A stretch of 64,000 nucleotides of DNA from Istiophorus platypterus (lineage: Eukaryota > Chordata > Actinopteri > Istiophoriformes > Istiophoridae): assembly GCA_016859345.1 (NCBI GenBank), contig CM029119.1, forward strand, positions 967,501 through 1,031,500, read 5' to 3'. This document shows positions 12,901-27,900 of this stretch, piece by piece. How positions within the stretch are numbered: the first letter of the stretch is position 1; the number at the start of each line of letters is the position of its first letter. The notes beneath the pieces are model-generated. The model searched no databases, had not been told where the DNA came from, and worked only from the letters and a program-made list of their open reading frames with translations. The position numbers and the translations under genes are program-made.

Positions 12901-15900
12901 CAGCTCCTAAATTGTTGAATGTCTTAATTAGTCAGCATTAGAATCCTAAGGTCTGAGTAGCCCAATTTAAAGTTAATAGTTAAAGTATAATGAACAATAA
13001 CTTGTTAAATGAATCTCCTTAATCTCCTTAATTAATATCCTTGGAGTTAAAAGTTGGAAGCTTACAAGTGTCCTACTTGTTTGGATTTTGAATTAGCAAA
13101 GTATTAGGTGAGTATTCTCTATCTCCAATTTTGGAGAAACTCAAACTCAAATCGTGGAATCCTATTAAAAAAATTTTGTTTAGGTGTCCTTCCCGTACAG
13201 CAAGCAAGACTTTCATAGGTCACTGAAATGCTGTTAAAATATCAAACTCTCACAATTTCATTAATCTCACCCGAATTTCAACTAAAATCCCCTATGGTTG
13301 GTTGTATTCAGACACCTTGTATATACATGGATGGTCCCTTGAGATGTGAGAGAAAGCACCATATGATTTAGTTGTTCATGGTTTTACCATTTTATTGTTT
13401 GTGTTTTACTGTCTGATTCACATGAAGTCCCATACATTACTGCCTGCTGAGGCAAATAAAATTACAGAATCTTCCATTCACATTATATAAAATCTAACAT
13501 TAAGGAGAAAATCACTGAGGACTTGAACCCACCTTTGCTAGCGCTGATGGTTTGAAGCACCATCTCAGCAGCTCCTCTGTCATGTAGTCGAGCCTGCTGA
13601 TACAACAGCTTCTGCTTCTCCATCTCCTTCTCCTTTTCATGTTAAAAAAGAATACAGGAAATAGCACAACAGTCTACAGTTAAATCACCATAAAGACTGA
13701 CAGACAGACAGAGCGATTGATCACCTACTTCAAAACTTTTCACTTCCTCTCCATCTTCATCCTGTTCATCATGACAACTCTGAGGATAGAAAAGTGGCAA
13801 AAAAAGAAAGGAATGTACGGAGGCAAAAGTTAATGTTGTCAACATCATTATCATCAACATCGTATTTTGATAAGCCAGCTATTTCACTTCTAAGTTATGA
13901 AAAAGTTTCCACATTCAGTAGCTGGTACCTTAGCCATGATGTCAGCATAGGCCATGTAAAGATTATCCTCATCCAGTTTACTGCAACAGAAAATACACAC
14001 ACATCTTAGCACAATTGGTGTTAAACATACTGATGACTAAACAGCTTTTATTATTTGAGATGCATTAAGCATTTTTTCTACTGTTGCGTTAAATTAAATT
14101 GCTCATTATCTGACCTTTCTGCTAGTATTGCTGAATCCACTTAGCATCCAGTGTAGCTGGATACAACTTTTAGCCACATTAAGTTAATTGTTTTGATTCA
14201 AAACACAGCAACTGGAAGCAAACTGAGCTCCCCAAAACTTTTTTAGAGTGTATCTACCCAGTGTGAAAGAGAAGCGAGCACTGATAAAAACGTGACTGGT
14301 GAAGGGAGATGAACAGCTAACAATTAAGATAGATCAGATACAGACACATTTCCCAGGAATTGGAACAAATAAAACACCAGTGAATGTTGGCCAGATGTTT
14401 GATGGGTGGCATGATAGAATAATGCTTTTTTTCCTAGATATGTAAATTGGAAGTTGTTTGCTAGAATAGTAACTTTGATTTGAGGCTCATTTTTGTGAAT
14501 ATATTTTGGAGCCTTTCTGTCAAAAAATGCTTAAGGCGGCTTTAAGTAAGGAATATGTTGTTGATACTCATTCTTCATTATCTGCATACTTACTTCATTT
14601 TCATACCCCCTATTAAGATTTTATATCGATTATATCAGACATCAGTTCCGATGACACTTTTGTTGGTGAGAGAAAATACCTCACATTTGGTAACATCCTG
14701 TATCTTAAATATATCAATGAGAACCCACCACTTCTCTGTGAGGGCCGTTCTACTGAACAGCTGAATAAGCTGATGCAGTGGATCAATGTGCTTAACCCCT
14801 TCCTCTTCTTCAGATGGCTCTTGTTCACCTGGTTTCTGACATAAACAAAATCATTCACAATCAGAATTAAAGCAAATAAACTGGAAAAAAACTATTTGGT
14901 CAGTATGGAGTAAAATTTTTCTCCAAAGTAAAAGAAATTCTGCCAGGGTCCATAATTCCTCATGTTTTACATTTATATTGAAATTAACTAACAGCGAGGT
15001 CCTCTATTAGTTTATCTTCAAAGTAGTGTTCCTCTGCCTCAATCCAAGACTTCTCATAGCCCTGCAGGAACAAGTTGACAGCCCGATGCCTAGATTTGGG
15101 AGATATAGGAAGGAGTAATAATATAACAATAGATTTAATATTTAAATATAATATTTATATTATAGAAATACATTATATAATATTAAATACAATAACATTT
15201 TCATGTTTGTTTCTTACAAAGTATACCAGATATGCAGTACACAAAGATGCACACTCTAATTCTGATGAACAGTTTGTGCACGTTGATGTGAGTGGGTATA
15301 GAACACACCTGGGTAGGTTATAGAGCGGTGCCATCCTGAAGCAAGCAACCACTGCTCTCTTCCTCTGTTTGGACAGAAGTTTGTGCCACACTGCCTTCTT
15401 ACTTCGCTGAGGGTGCTCAACCTAAACACACAGTAGGGAAGTGGGTTATTGCAATGTCTCTGCTACCCTGTATAATTTTTTTTTACCCGCCTGCGTACAC
15501 AAACAGACACACACAGACACACATCTTGCCTTACCCTGACCTTAACCATCATAAATAAATAATAGATGCGTAACCATAACCCTCACCATAACCCTAATCT
15601 CAACCTAATTGAGATTTTCACTAACATTAAAACTAAGTTTTAACCCCTAAACAGCCCTTTGAAGTTGTTAAGACTAGCCAAAATGTCCTTACAATGATGG
15701 TTTCAAACCTAAATTTGTCCACTTAACCAAAGAGAGAAATCTACACACAAACATACACACCAACCTGATCTAAGTGGAAGAGGACATGAGCAATGTCAAG
15801 GACTCTCTCCACAGTCTTGTCTGGGTCATAAGTGTCATCATAGTGATTAGGGAGGTCCCTGTACAGGGCCATCTGCCAACGAATAGCTGGGTCCTCCAGC

Positions 15901-18900
15901 TGTACAAGACACACATACAGTCAGCATAAAATTTAGAAAATACTTTTAAATTTTTGTTGATGTTGAGCTCTTCTTTGAGCAACCCAGTCAAATATGTACC
16001 TTTTCACTAAATTGTGAGATTAGTGTTGGAGCTATTAAGGCTCAGACTGTCCACTACAAAAACACGAGATCATATTATATTATCAACAAAAAAATCTCTT
16101 TAGTGTAAATTTAAAATCTTTTTTTTCCCCAAATGTACTAAAAGTACTCATCTTGTTACAATCTTGTAATCAGATCTTGTTATAAACAGGAACAAGATCA
16201 AGGTACTTGGCTGTATTCTTACCTTTCCTTGTAAATGGAGATTGTTCCTGATGATCTCTCGAACTTCATCCTCTGTATCTTTCTGTTGGCAGAGCAAATG
16301 TAGTCCATTAGGAGATCAGGATAAACCTTCAGATGGGGTGCACGCTTAGAGGATAAGATGCTGGCCAGTAGCACCTTACCACCCAAGCAGAACACTTGGT
16401 TCCCAGAATGCAGGCCTACTTGTGGTTGCTAGAGTCTCCACAAGCAGAATGGGGGCAGAGCTTTCAGTTCTCAGGCTCCTCTGCTGTGGAACCATCCAAT
16501 TTGGGTCTATGAGGTAGACACACTCTCCACGTTTAAGAGTTGGCTTAAATCCTTCCTCTTTGAAATAGCTTATGGTTAGAACTGGCTCAGCATTAGTTAG
16601 GGCCCTGCCCTCACTGTCCTTCCCCTACCCCAGTTTTGTGCTTCCTCGTCTCTCTCCTCTTCCTCCTGTCGCTTTCTGTAGGTTTTTTCCGATGCTCCTG
16701 AGTTTGGATCCATGGCTGCAGTCCACCTACTGCCCCATGAGCCTGATCATCACCCACTGCTTTAATTATTATGATTATTACTATTACTGTTTCATTTAGT
16801 CCTATTAGTACTAATATTAGCCTAATAGTACTAATATTAATATTAGTATAACTTTAAGCTTTTTTTATCACTATTAATTTTGCCTCTGTACACACCTGAA
16901 ACATAGGTTCAATATGTGATAGAGGTGTATACTACTTTAATTTTGCTCTATATGAAAAGTGCCTTGAGATAATCTCTCTTATGATATTGCACTATATGAA
17001 AAAAAATTGAACTGAATTGAATTGCATGGTTCCTGGGTCAAGTCTGGTCTTTGCTGCAACTCTCTTTCCCTCATTACTGTCATCCCTCTACTATCACTTT
17101 CTAATAGAGACATACATTTGAAAAGTAAAAATGATAGGGTAACCCTTTAGATTACAGGTCATTAATGATTATTAATACTTGAAATGATACCTTAGGCAAA
17201 AACATGCCTGATTAAAACTTACATGGTTTGACAGTTATTTAACAATCTTATCACAAAATTATTATAGTGTACATTGATATATCATACAAATTAAATGCCA
17301 ATAATTGATTATTTACTGTATATTATGAGTTACAGAACTTAAAAAATTAATTCAAATGAAGGAGTTTTGTTTTCAATTTTTTCATACCAATAAATTTGTA
17401 TTTACAGATAATGCTACTTTAAAATTAAAGTGACCACTTTCACAGATTATTTATTCTCCAGACCTGTCACTTGAACTGAACATGATTTATATAATTTTAT
17501 TTATATAGCCTCTTGTTACACACTAAGAATGTCTCATGCTATATCAGAACCAGACAGCAATTTTTCAAAATTTATTAGACATGTTATTTTTAATACCTGA
17601 GTGAAGCGGTTCTTAGCCAGTGCGATAAGCTCTTGTTCTCCAGGGGCACAGATATTGAGTCCAACAGGCAGCAGGCGCTTCAGAGTAGCAAAGATTAGAC
17701 TTGTCTGCATTGAGTATCGATCTCCCTTCCTCTTCATCTTCTTCCTCTCCTGGTCTGACACTATTCCCTGAGTCAAAATCAAACATCAGAAGACAAGAAA
17801 TGCACAAAGTCATCTTTTATAATGTTAGCATTACTAAATAGTTTTCATTCACACAACAAAAATGTGTAGTGATTGTTGGTTGTGAATGTTGATCACCAAT
17901 TCGCTCTGTATTTGTTACTCGTCTATTCTAAATGTTTATATATTTTCCTGTTGTATTGTTTCGATGTTTACAGTGAGTGGGTTTCTTTAACAGGATAAAA
18001 GTAAAATTAATAGTTACATGAATCCTGATTCAAACATTGTGTGTTTGTATCAGGTCATAAGGCTTTCCATTATGTTTTATATGACCATACCTTTGACATC
18101 TTACACTTGGTGTCAGTGATGAGGAAGGACATGTTGTTGATTTCATTCTGAACCACAAAGTTTTGCTCTTCCCTCTTGAAGTTCTGCAGAAAAACAACAA
18201 AATAGCACAACCTATCACACCTCTGGCATACTGATATGCTGTCTGATGTTGAATAATAGGCAGGCTCTTGTTTAAAATTAAGTCACTATGTTACTCTGCT
18301 TGGATGGCTCAGTGACAAGTTAAAAGATCATGACTTTCCACATGTTTGACTTGATAAATATAGTCTACCATACACTGCACATATGTATATAGTGTACATT
18401 TTCTAGGATACTGAATGTAGTGTGTAACTTTATTTGTCTAGATGAACTTAAGTTCTGGTAGGCACTGCTAGATTGAATATTACTCTGCCCTCAGAAAATG
18501 TCTATAGGTGTCTATTGTATCTATTGGTATAATCATGATCTTAATATTTTAAAAAGCCTGAATAAATCCTGTTTACAAGCCTAGTAGCCAGTTGAAGCTG
18601 TTATGTTTATTTTCGGTAATGTTTTGTCTGGTGCATGTGTGTGGGATAATTTTCCGTAGTCTGTCATGGTTACACTAAGTATACTACACTAAATCAGAGT
18701 AACAACACTTGCTATATCAACCTTTCAATTTCCTTACCTACACGTTATGCAGAAACAGAGCAACAAGGGCATCCCAATTCAGACCTACTGTATTTCTCAC
18801 CATCTGAAGAAGTCCAATATTTCTTTTCCTTTTTTTTTTTTTTTTAGCTCTGGTTCAATTTCAAATCAATGTATCCAAATAGCCTATTAATTTAAATAGG

Positions 18901-21900
18901 CTATGGTTTTTGGCATATAATCAGTGTTTTTTCATCTAATGGTTCAACTAATGAGCTAAACAATTATGTCTAGCATGGACACTCTGGCTGGCATGTGCCT
19001 ATGTAGCCCAATATTCAGCAGGGGGCATAGCATCATTAAAATGTTCTGCAACTTATGACACAGTAGCTCTTCTGTCAGTTCAGACCAGGCAGGGTAGCCT
19101 TTGTTGCCCTCATGCATCAATGATGCTCCATTGTTACAAGAATATCAAAATTATTCACTTCATCTGTAAGTGGTCATAATATTTTGACTCATGCATTTCT
19201 GGGCCTAAGAAGATCAGTTCAACCTTCAGTCACTACTGAAAAAATTCTTGTATCTGCGGGCTTGGTATGAGGTTGATCAGCAGCTGCCTTCACTTTTATA
19301 AGTGGAATGGGCTTAAGATATCTTTATACTCTGTCCGAAGGGCTTGTTGCATAGTAGCTTCCCAAGCCCTGTACTACAAATCTTTTATGACACTCGAATG
19401 GGGGGGGGGCTCAGTGTCTGACCACTTCTGTATCTTCCAAAACCATATAACCAATATTCTTACCCACTTCATGCTCTGACTGGCCAGCTGTGTGTATTTT
19501 TATTTTTTCATTTGTTGCAAGCCTATTTCTGTTACTTTTCATGAGAACCAACAAATGAGACACTGAATGTTTTCCAGAAGACACTTTTCTTCTCAAAGTG
19601 AGGAAATAGAATATTCTCAGTTTGCAAAATATGGTTGCAATTTAATAAGTAATTTTTTAAGCACCTGAAGATCGAATCAACACAAAGCATATGAGATGCA
19701 AGAGAGCCAATAAAAACAAAATGAATAGTCAAAGTTGCCATATTGACACTAAGGTATTGATCGATTCACAACATCAGCTCATGGTATTGATCAATTCACA
19801 ACATCAACTCATGAGTAAAATGACTAAAATGCAAAAAAAAAATTCCAACTTCAAATTTAATAGTAGATGCCAGTAGTGAATTAAATTAGTGAATTAAATT
19901 ATAAAGTGAATTAAATTATCTTTTCTACCTGGCTAACATTAACTAGTGAAGATGAAGAGACACCAAGACATCACTCACTCTTCTAATGGTTTCATTATTT
20001 GTAATGCATTTGCAAAGATACATTAAAAAGCCAGCCTATTAAACTTGAAGGGCCTGTGCTGCATCCACAATGCCTGCAGGAAATTAGAGCTTGCTTAGCT
20101 ACGTTTTCATTTCCTAGCCTATTAGATGAGCATGACCTCTGTCAGCACTGGAACTTTTCTTCAGAATGCATGTTCTATGCATGTTCTTGTTCTATTGGGT
20201 TCTCATTTGCTCAGCATAAGTAGTAAATGAAATAATTGAAAACACAAAGTACATGTGTTTTTTGGCCTATTTTGCTAAATGCCATGCTAATTACAACCTA
20301 CTGTATACCGCAAGGTATCATCTAATACTATGTAGCTAGGTGTTTGGCTTCCTGCCACATAATATTCTCAAATTGATGTAAACTCGTCACCATGGGAACA
20401 GTGGCTACATAACATTTTAAATGAGCCACAACATAACTGCATGCGTGCATGCATGTGCACGCATCCTAAATGCACTCTTGTACTTAAACAAATGACACTA
20501 CATTTCTGTGTGCCATTATCCCCAATTAAAAAAAAAAAAATCACATCTCCCCCCTCGCTCCAACAGCCAGCTTTTTGCTCCACATGCTAGTGTGGTTGAT
20601 TGGATCAAGTATAAACAGCTTTTATCTCCCAGATGGTAAGGGTTAGGAGGTAGTTCAGAAAGACCATAAAAGCTGGGAAAGTAATGACAGATGAAAGGAC
20701 TAAACTGTGAGGACCAACAAAATGACCTCAATGCAGCTGAAAGCTCCATGGAGTTGGATAAGCAATACTGGCAGCTCTTAATAGAGAGTAATTTAATCAA
20801 GTTCTAATTATTAAAATCGTTAATCAGTGGAGTTCTTAGACCTTGCCTAATATTCCCTTGTCTACCTCTCACACCGAAAATTTCAATCAGCAGATCCTTT
20901 CTGTGTTCCTTTGCATCCATCTCAGTGATTTTCTTACATGAGACTTGGCCCAGAAGATGAAAACCTCAGCCACCATGCGGAACAGCTCCTCAGCTTCTGG
21001 ATTGGACTCTTTTAGCCATTTGGCCCTGTCAATATATGAAGGTAGTTAGTGGATAGTGGCACCTCTTTAGAAGGTTCTCTTTGTTCCGTACTGAAATGGA
21101 TTTTTTTCATCCTGTTCCAACAGGAATAGTATAAAACTTGTTGACAAGCATGTTGGTTTGTGTCACATAATGTTAACACATTGAAATTACATTTCATATA
21201 GGTTGTTTCAGGAAACATGTACAAGTATAACCAATGAAGTACAGGAAATCTTCCATCAGAACACTGTACCTATTGTAGTCGACAAATCTGATGAGTAGAG
21301 GGTAGAAGGCATAAAGATCCCTGACCAATATGGTAAACTGGTCCATGATGAGAAGCTCGGTCTCTGACATCTCACCCCTAGCCTCAGCTTTGCTTTGTTC
21401 CTCATCCATCAACACAACTGCTGCTTTCTGAACAACACAGCACAAGATTACTGACTGTTAATGTGCACAGTAAATACGTGTGATCATAGCACTAATATTA
21501 TAATATCTTTAATTAGTATAAATGCCGTCAGGAAATTATAATCTATTGTAAAAGCTTATGAAAGCAATCATTCTTGTTTTTGCGTCATGGTATTTTTGTA
21601 GTGGTCTAGTAATTGTGTTACTTTGGTACCTAAATTAGAAGCCCCTATTTGATGAATTAACATTGTGTTTTGCAGGCCTATTGTTGAAACAACACTGGGT
21701 CAAAACTTAATATATGGCTGGACAATGTGCAAAACTGAGCACGTAGTTGAAAACTGTTGTGGAACTGCTGTAAACATCTTCTTTCAAATAAAAGTAGCTA
21801 AAGCAAGCTGTAAAAGTCACTAAATATCCTCAATGAAATTATATGCTAATTAACATATTCAGTACAGTCATATATTTGCATCATATATGAATTCTACCTA

Positions 21901-24900
21901 GTAACAGCCAGCTTCATTTCTTTATATTTTTGCATCTGGCCTACTTTCTGTTGTCACATATACACTAATTTATTACAACCGAAGTCGCTATAAAGTTTTT
22001 TTTATGATTTTCTTTTCTGTTGTCTGCCAATGGAACAAGTATGAAATAGTATCTGAAACGTGGTCAATGAAGTCACTTCCAAGCCATTTCAATTCTGCTG
22101 CTTTGCACTGCAAAAATCCTATTTTTAATAACCACATCTTCTGATAGAATCACCAGACACATAAGTTAAAGACAACATCCGTACTGCGATTATATTTACT
22201 ACTCATAAAATGGTCACTGACAGAAGTAATTATTCAGTCATTCACATCTCTCACAGCTCCTGCAAAGTAAGTTGAGATGCATAGAGAGATGTGCCTGTGG
22301 AGGGAAAGTCTGACCTCACACTTGCACGGATTCTCTTTTTGGAGTAGCTAATATGACCATTGAATAAGATTATTAAAAAGCAGAACTTTCATATCATTTC
22401 AACTGACTGAAATATTTAAAAAAATTTTTCCAAAACACTGCAGTAGATATGCATTCTTGCTTTCAAATAATTTAATCTGTGGCTGGAATACCCCATCCTA
22501 ACAAATTACACTATTTTCCATTCGTGATATGACAAGGTTAAATACCTATCTACAACCCATTATAAAAATGATAACACTTACTTTTTTGAGTTTCTCCATC
22601 AAAGGCAGGAAATGGGTCTTTAGCAGATGGGCTTTGGCCTTGCTGATGATTGGCTGAGAGAAAACTTGGGGGCAAGGACATAGATTGGATTGAACAGTAA
22701 AAAAAAAAAAAAAGAAGCAATTTTCATTTAGTTTCATACAGTGTATGTGTGCGAACGTTTATGCAAATGTGCATTTGTCATATTGATATACTGCACATAC
22801 ACAATTAATTGGCAATTTATTAACTTAAAACTAATCTAGTTTAATACAATACATTCAACAGCAGCACGAACCGCATGATCCAAAATGACGATAAAGTTGA
22901 ATCAACACCTCTCTGAAACCCTGTCATCAAAAACTCAACAGTATAACTTTCATGAAGGAGAATTAATACAATACTGTGTTATTAGACTAGATTTGCAGGA
23001 GTTTTATCTAGAAAACTTCTAAGGCCTGGCAATTGTTTTTGTTTAAAAGGCATTACCCAGGACAGGTGTTCACCAGCTGCACTCTGTCAACTCTAGGTTG
23101 GGCTAACATGACTCGAGGCTGGGCTAACATGTTGACTCGGGGTGGAGCCGTAAATATTAGCAATCTATTCCTCATCAACATCGCTTCCAGTATTTGTTCA
23201 TCTAAAAAAACTGTCTAAGGTTTTGGGCTTTTTTTTGTTCTCCCTGAGATTATCCCTAAATTTCAGAGAGGAAGTATCTGTGTTACGGACTGTTTGGCTA
23301 GCTAGCTAAGGTTGCTAGGTAACATTTGTAAAGATAGTTGGAAGCGTCAAGTGTTAAACATTACTCTTCACAATAGAAGTCTCAGACCTGCCATTTTCCT
23401 AAAGTGTATTCAAAGTCTGTTGAAACAAGGCTGGAACTTGGTCGTGATTGGCCAGTGAACCCAGTCCCAGAACATACGACCTGAACGACAGGCTGGCAGT
23501 CAGTCTGGCTAGCCATGCTATTGCAGTCTTGCCAAAGTGAAAAGAGCAGTTAGCCAAACTTTTGATCAAGAGCCCATCTATTGAATGGGAGTCACTGTTC
23601 TGTGATCTGGCTCCCTTGACAAGGCTCGAATTCCCATCACTACTCACTGCCCGCACTGTTAATTATTTAGCCTACTATCAGTGCTGATACAAAACCATGG
23701 TTATGAAAAGTAACAACACTTCCTGTTTCCGCTGAAGAGATGGAGGTATGACTAATAAAGGGTGCTTCATTTGCTGGGAGTGTGACTACAAACAGACTTT
23801 CACTCCATAATGGAGTGGGAGTCAGGGGGTCCGTTTTGAGAAAAGGCTTGCTTTTCCAGCTAAGCCACCTCGAATTCCCTAATGCTTCAGCCTGAGGGAG
23901 GGGGATAGGCTCCTTAGGCCACCAGGCTTGAAGTACACTGGAAGAAAGCTTGAGTAGTTTTAGCTCAGTGTTCCTAATAAGCTGCAAACTTTGTGTATAT
24001 TCAGCCATCAGCCATTGGCTTTCCTCTACATGCATTTTTAAATAGGATCCCAAGAACTTACGCCATTGTTATTTTAAGATTCACTGTTATCTCTTTTATC
24101 TTTTTTTTTTTAATCACTGTATCTCTAACTGCTGGAGCTGTTATTTTAGAAGTAGGCCCCTGTTTTGTATATGTCTCACATGCATGAGGACACACATGCA
24201 TGGACATGCAGGTGTGATGATACACAGTCCTGCCAATATTTTCACACTATCTCTCCAACTGATAGGTGATGTTAACATGCTACAAGATATGTAGCAGCTC
24301 ACCAACAAAGTGGGGAGAGAAGAAGACTGCTTGCAAGTAACATGGATGTAAATAATTGGAGGATTCAAAACATTTTTAAAAATCTGCTTGTATATGTTTT
24401 ATGAGAAAGGGAATGCATTAAACACATTTGTTTGATTTCAAGAATAGACACAATGAGGTAAGTAATACTTAATGTAAACATAACTTTTTTTTGCTTACAA
24501 GAAAACTCTACAGGGCCATTTTACGATTTTAAGTCGGGTCAAATTCATCTGTAAAGCCTATTTGTGAAGCATACTGTATAATAAAGAAACAGGGGTACAC
24601 CGACTCTCCGTCAAACACAGTGTTGTTGTTTTTACCAGCCAGTCTTTTCATCCAGGCCCCCTCATCTATTCCCAGGTTGTTGTAGATAATCTTGAGAATG
24701 TTTCCCAGCAGAGTGTTCATGTGTTCAGAGGTCACAGAGGTGCAGCAGTTGTCATCTTTGTCTGCATTGCTCTCTGGTCCATGTTCCCACCAGTGAGACA
24801 TGTAGCTGCATAACATTGGTAACACCACCTGCAGTGAAGGCAAGAATAGATACCGAAGATTAAGTTATCATGAAAATCATCCAATTCCATGTCCTGACAC

Positions 24901-27900
24901 AGTGCTTTGCAGCATGTCTCATTGACAGTTTGATGGTAAACCACAAAGACATAAAGACAAAAATTATACAAATACTATTTGGGTTCAGTCAACAAAGGCT
25001 CAACACGTCTAATTACCAGACAGCAGTGTCTGGCTTCATAATGATCATGTACTAGAGTACTGAGGTACAGTGTCCCTGTAATGACTTTAAAGGTGCAGTT
25101 GTAGATATACTGACTGAATCTGAACAGTCTGATATGCAGGTTTGATTTGGATCAAACTTTGCATTTAACTCTTTTAAAGTACTGAATAGCAGTAGGAGTT
25201 CAGAAGTTTATGGTTAAGATTAAGGGACATGGATGATATTGGGGTTGAGAAGAAACCACGGCAACTTGAGGAAACAAAACTGCCATATGGATAGTGATAA
25301 AAATGAAAATAAGATACAAAACTAGATACAAAAGACACAAAAGAAATGAGACCCGAGGTTGAATTTCAGAGCTTATTCTTGTTCTGTTATTCTGTTATAT
25401 GCATGTCTCACCTCCATGACATGGGGCATCTGAGTGTATCTCATGCCAGATTCTGCCAATTCCATGATGTCCTCCAGAGACTTCTCTAAGTTTGGAATCA
25501 CAGGACAAACCTCCCCAACGTGCCCTGGAAGCCCTAGAGCTGGGAGGTGGATAGAGAAATTTTACCCCCTTAACGGAACCAAAGGAGAACTGGCCTGAAC
25601 GCATTTATTGAACTGATAACGTTTTGGTAAAACAAAAACAACTGCCTTCTAGTAAGAGACAATTTGATCTCATTTACTTTTTCTGGAAAACTATAAACAC
25701 ACTCCCACTCACTGACATATTTTGCACTGTAGTGCACTTTTGATGTAATGATGGAAACCACAGGTGGTGGAACTTAAACATAAATACAACAATATATCAT
25801 AATTTACACGCAACAACTCAAAATTTTTTGCACTTCTTGCTAATGATGTAATGAAACATATATAAGCCAGTGTACAGTTAGCAAAGGTGAGTTGGAGGTC
25901 TGTACCAACGATAGATGTAAACATTTTTTTCAGAGATTCAGAGAAGAAAATTGGTAATAGTTTGTAAATATAAGGGAGACTTTTCCTGTTTTTACTGCAT
26001 GTATATTTTTGTGGCCACACATTCCCTTTTCTATTTTTGATGTAGTGTGTAATGAATGTGCAATAGTATTATTATTTTGACTGGCTTTATGTATGATTTG
26101 AAAATGTTTAATTCTGAGGAAAGATAAAATTGTGATTGTGATTGTTAGATTTTGGAAGAAGTGTTTGAGAATGTTTTTTTGACTGTAGTTTTGTGGGTTT
26201 TGTATTAAAGTTTTGAGAAAAGGGTCAAAGGTTTAAAGAAATGTGTCTTAGCAATTGTGAAAAACAGTAATCAGTAAAGATGAATATAAAAATTAATAAA
26301 ATGTCTAATATTTTCATAAAATATTTGGACACACAATATTAATGTTATTAATTTTGTCTTCACCTTGGATGGTAGACACCAGTTAGCCTAGGCTGCTAAC
26401 ATTTGTCTTGAATTTCACTAGATATTCATGGATATACAAGACTTGTAAATCTTGGTGCCATCTTTCTCGTAATGTATGTTGAATACAAACACACCGAACA
26501 GCTAAACATCAAAACTGAAAACCACATTCATCAGTACCGATGATATCTTTAGTTCCTTTGCAGTTGTAGATGGAGAAGATGTTAAACTTGTTGATGTGAG
26601 GCTCAAGAAAGGCAACAGGGAAGGCTGCAGAGAAGGCAGCCAGACACTTTCCTAATGCTGGACGCTGTCTGGAGAGGAGGGGAGAGGAGACAATTATCTA
26701 TTTCATTCTCAAGTTAAGTTAAGTCAAGTGGTTAATTGTGAAAATTAATAAGCAGTATTTGTAATTTTTTTTCTAAGCATGCTAAAAACAAAATTATAGA
26801 TAGGGTGATTTGGTAATGTTGTTTGGTAATAATAAAGTTGGTAATATTGTTCTAAATTTAGATTCACCTTTCCTTTTTCTTGTCTTATAGGTAGAGGACA
26901 CTCAAATTCATGACTTTGAGAATAACAGGTTGGTTTATTTATTGGTCAGCTGATCAGCTGTTAGAAATACCATCAAATTCATGTACTGTATTTCAATTTT
27001 CTCAATGCTATTTTCTCTTGTTGAGAAGCTGAATTTTAAAGCAGTTTGATTAAATTTCATCACACACACAAATAATGTGCAAATGGGGAACCTGACATGC
27101 ACCTACATGTACCTTAAAACAGTACATATGTAATATGTACTGCGCATTCGGCCGATTTCCAACCATACAAAATATAATTAGCCTTTTCCATGTGATGAAA
27201 AAAAAAAGATATTTGTGTTCTGTGTTAGATTTACCAGAACTGAAGTAAAAAAATTTCAACGCAGTAATAGTAAATTGGCAGTGATATTCAGTTACTTACA
27301 CATATTTTACTGTTACAGCTAAAGCCAGAGGCACATGTGTAATGCTAAAGGGCTTATTGGAAATGTTATATTAACCTGTATCTTTCTCTCTACCTTAGAC
27401 ATGGTACACAATAGCAAAATACACTCTTTCTTGGGGTACATAAATGCTTAAGTGTTTCATAAGATGGTCTCTTTTGATAAGTGTATTGATACAGCATCAG
27501 CATTTAGCAGGAGGAAACTTGACTTTGGAATTCCTGTTATTATTTTCACACTGATTTCCATGTTTGAGTTGTATTCAATGTTTACTGATAATCCAATTGA
27601 TCTGCATAGTGCACCATAGTACACCTATCTACAGATAAAGAATAAACATGGCTCTATAACAGGTTTCCTGTCCTTAAAGATATTCGTAGGTTATACTGCA
27701 CCTTTCTACATAGATGCTTTTATTGGTTCCCAGAAAGTAAAGGCTGTTGAGGATCCTGTAGCAAGAGACCTGGACATCATCCACTGGGGGAAGAGATGCA
27801 AAAACAACTCTTGTGCTTTATGTTTCACAGAATTTATTTTTTTAATGGAAAAACAGAAATTCCTTATAATTCAAAAAAATTCCAACGATTAGGATCTGTA

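Noticed and set aside
23667..24053. 128-codon minus-strand open frame, one of the longest non-ryr2 frames
   Set aside because: No recognisable domain, low-complexity composition, lies inside an intron beside a possible hAT end, and no splice or start context. Treated as chance or repeat-derived.
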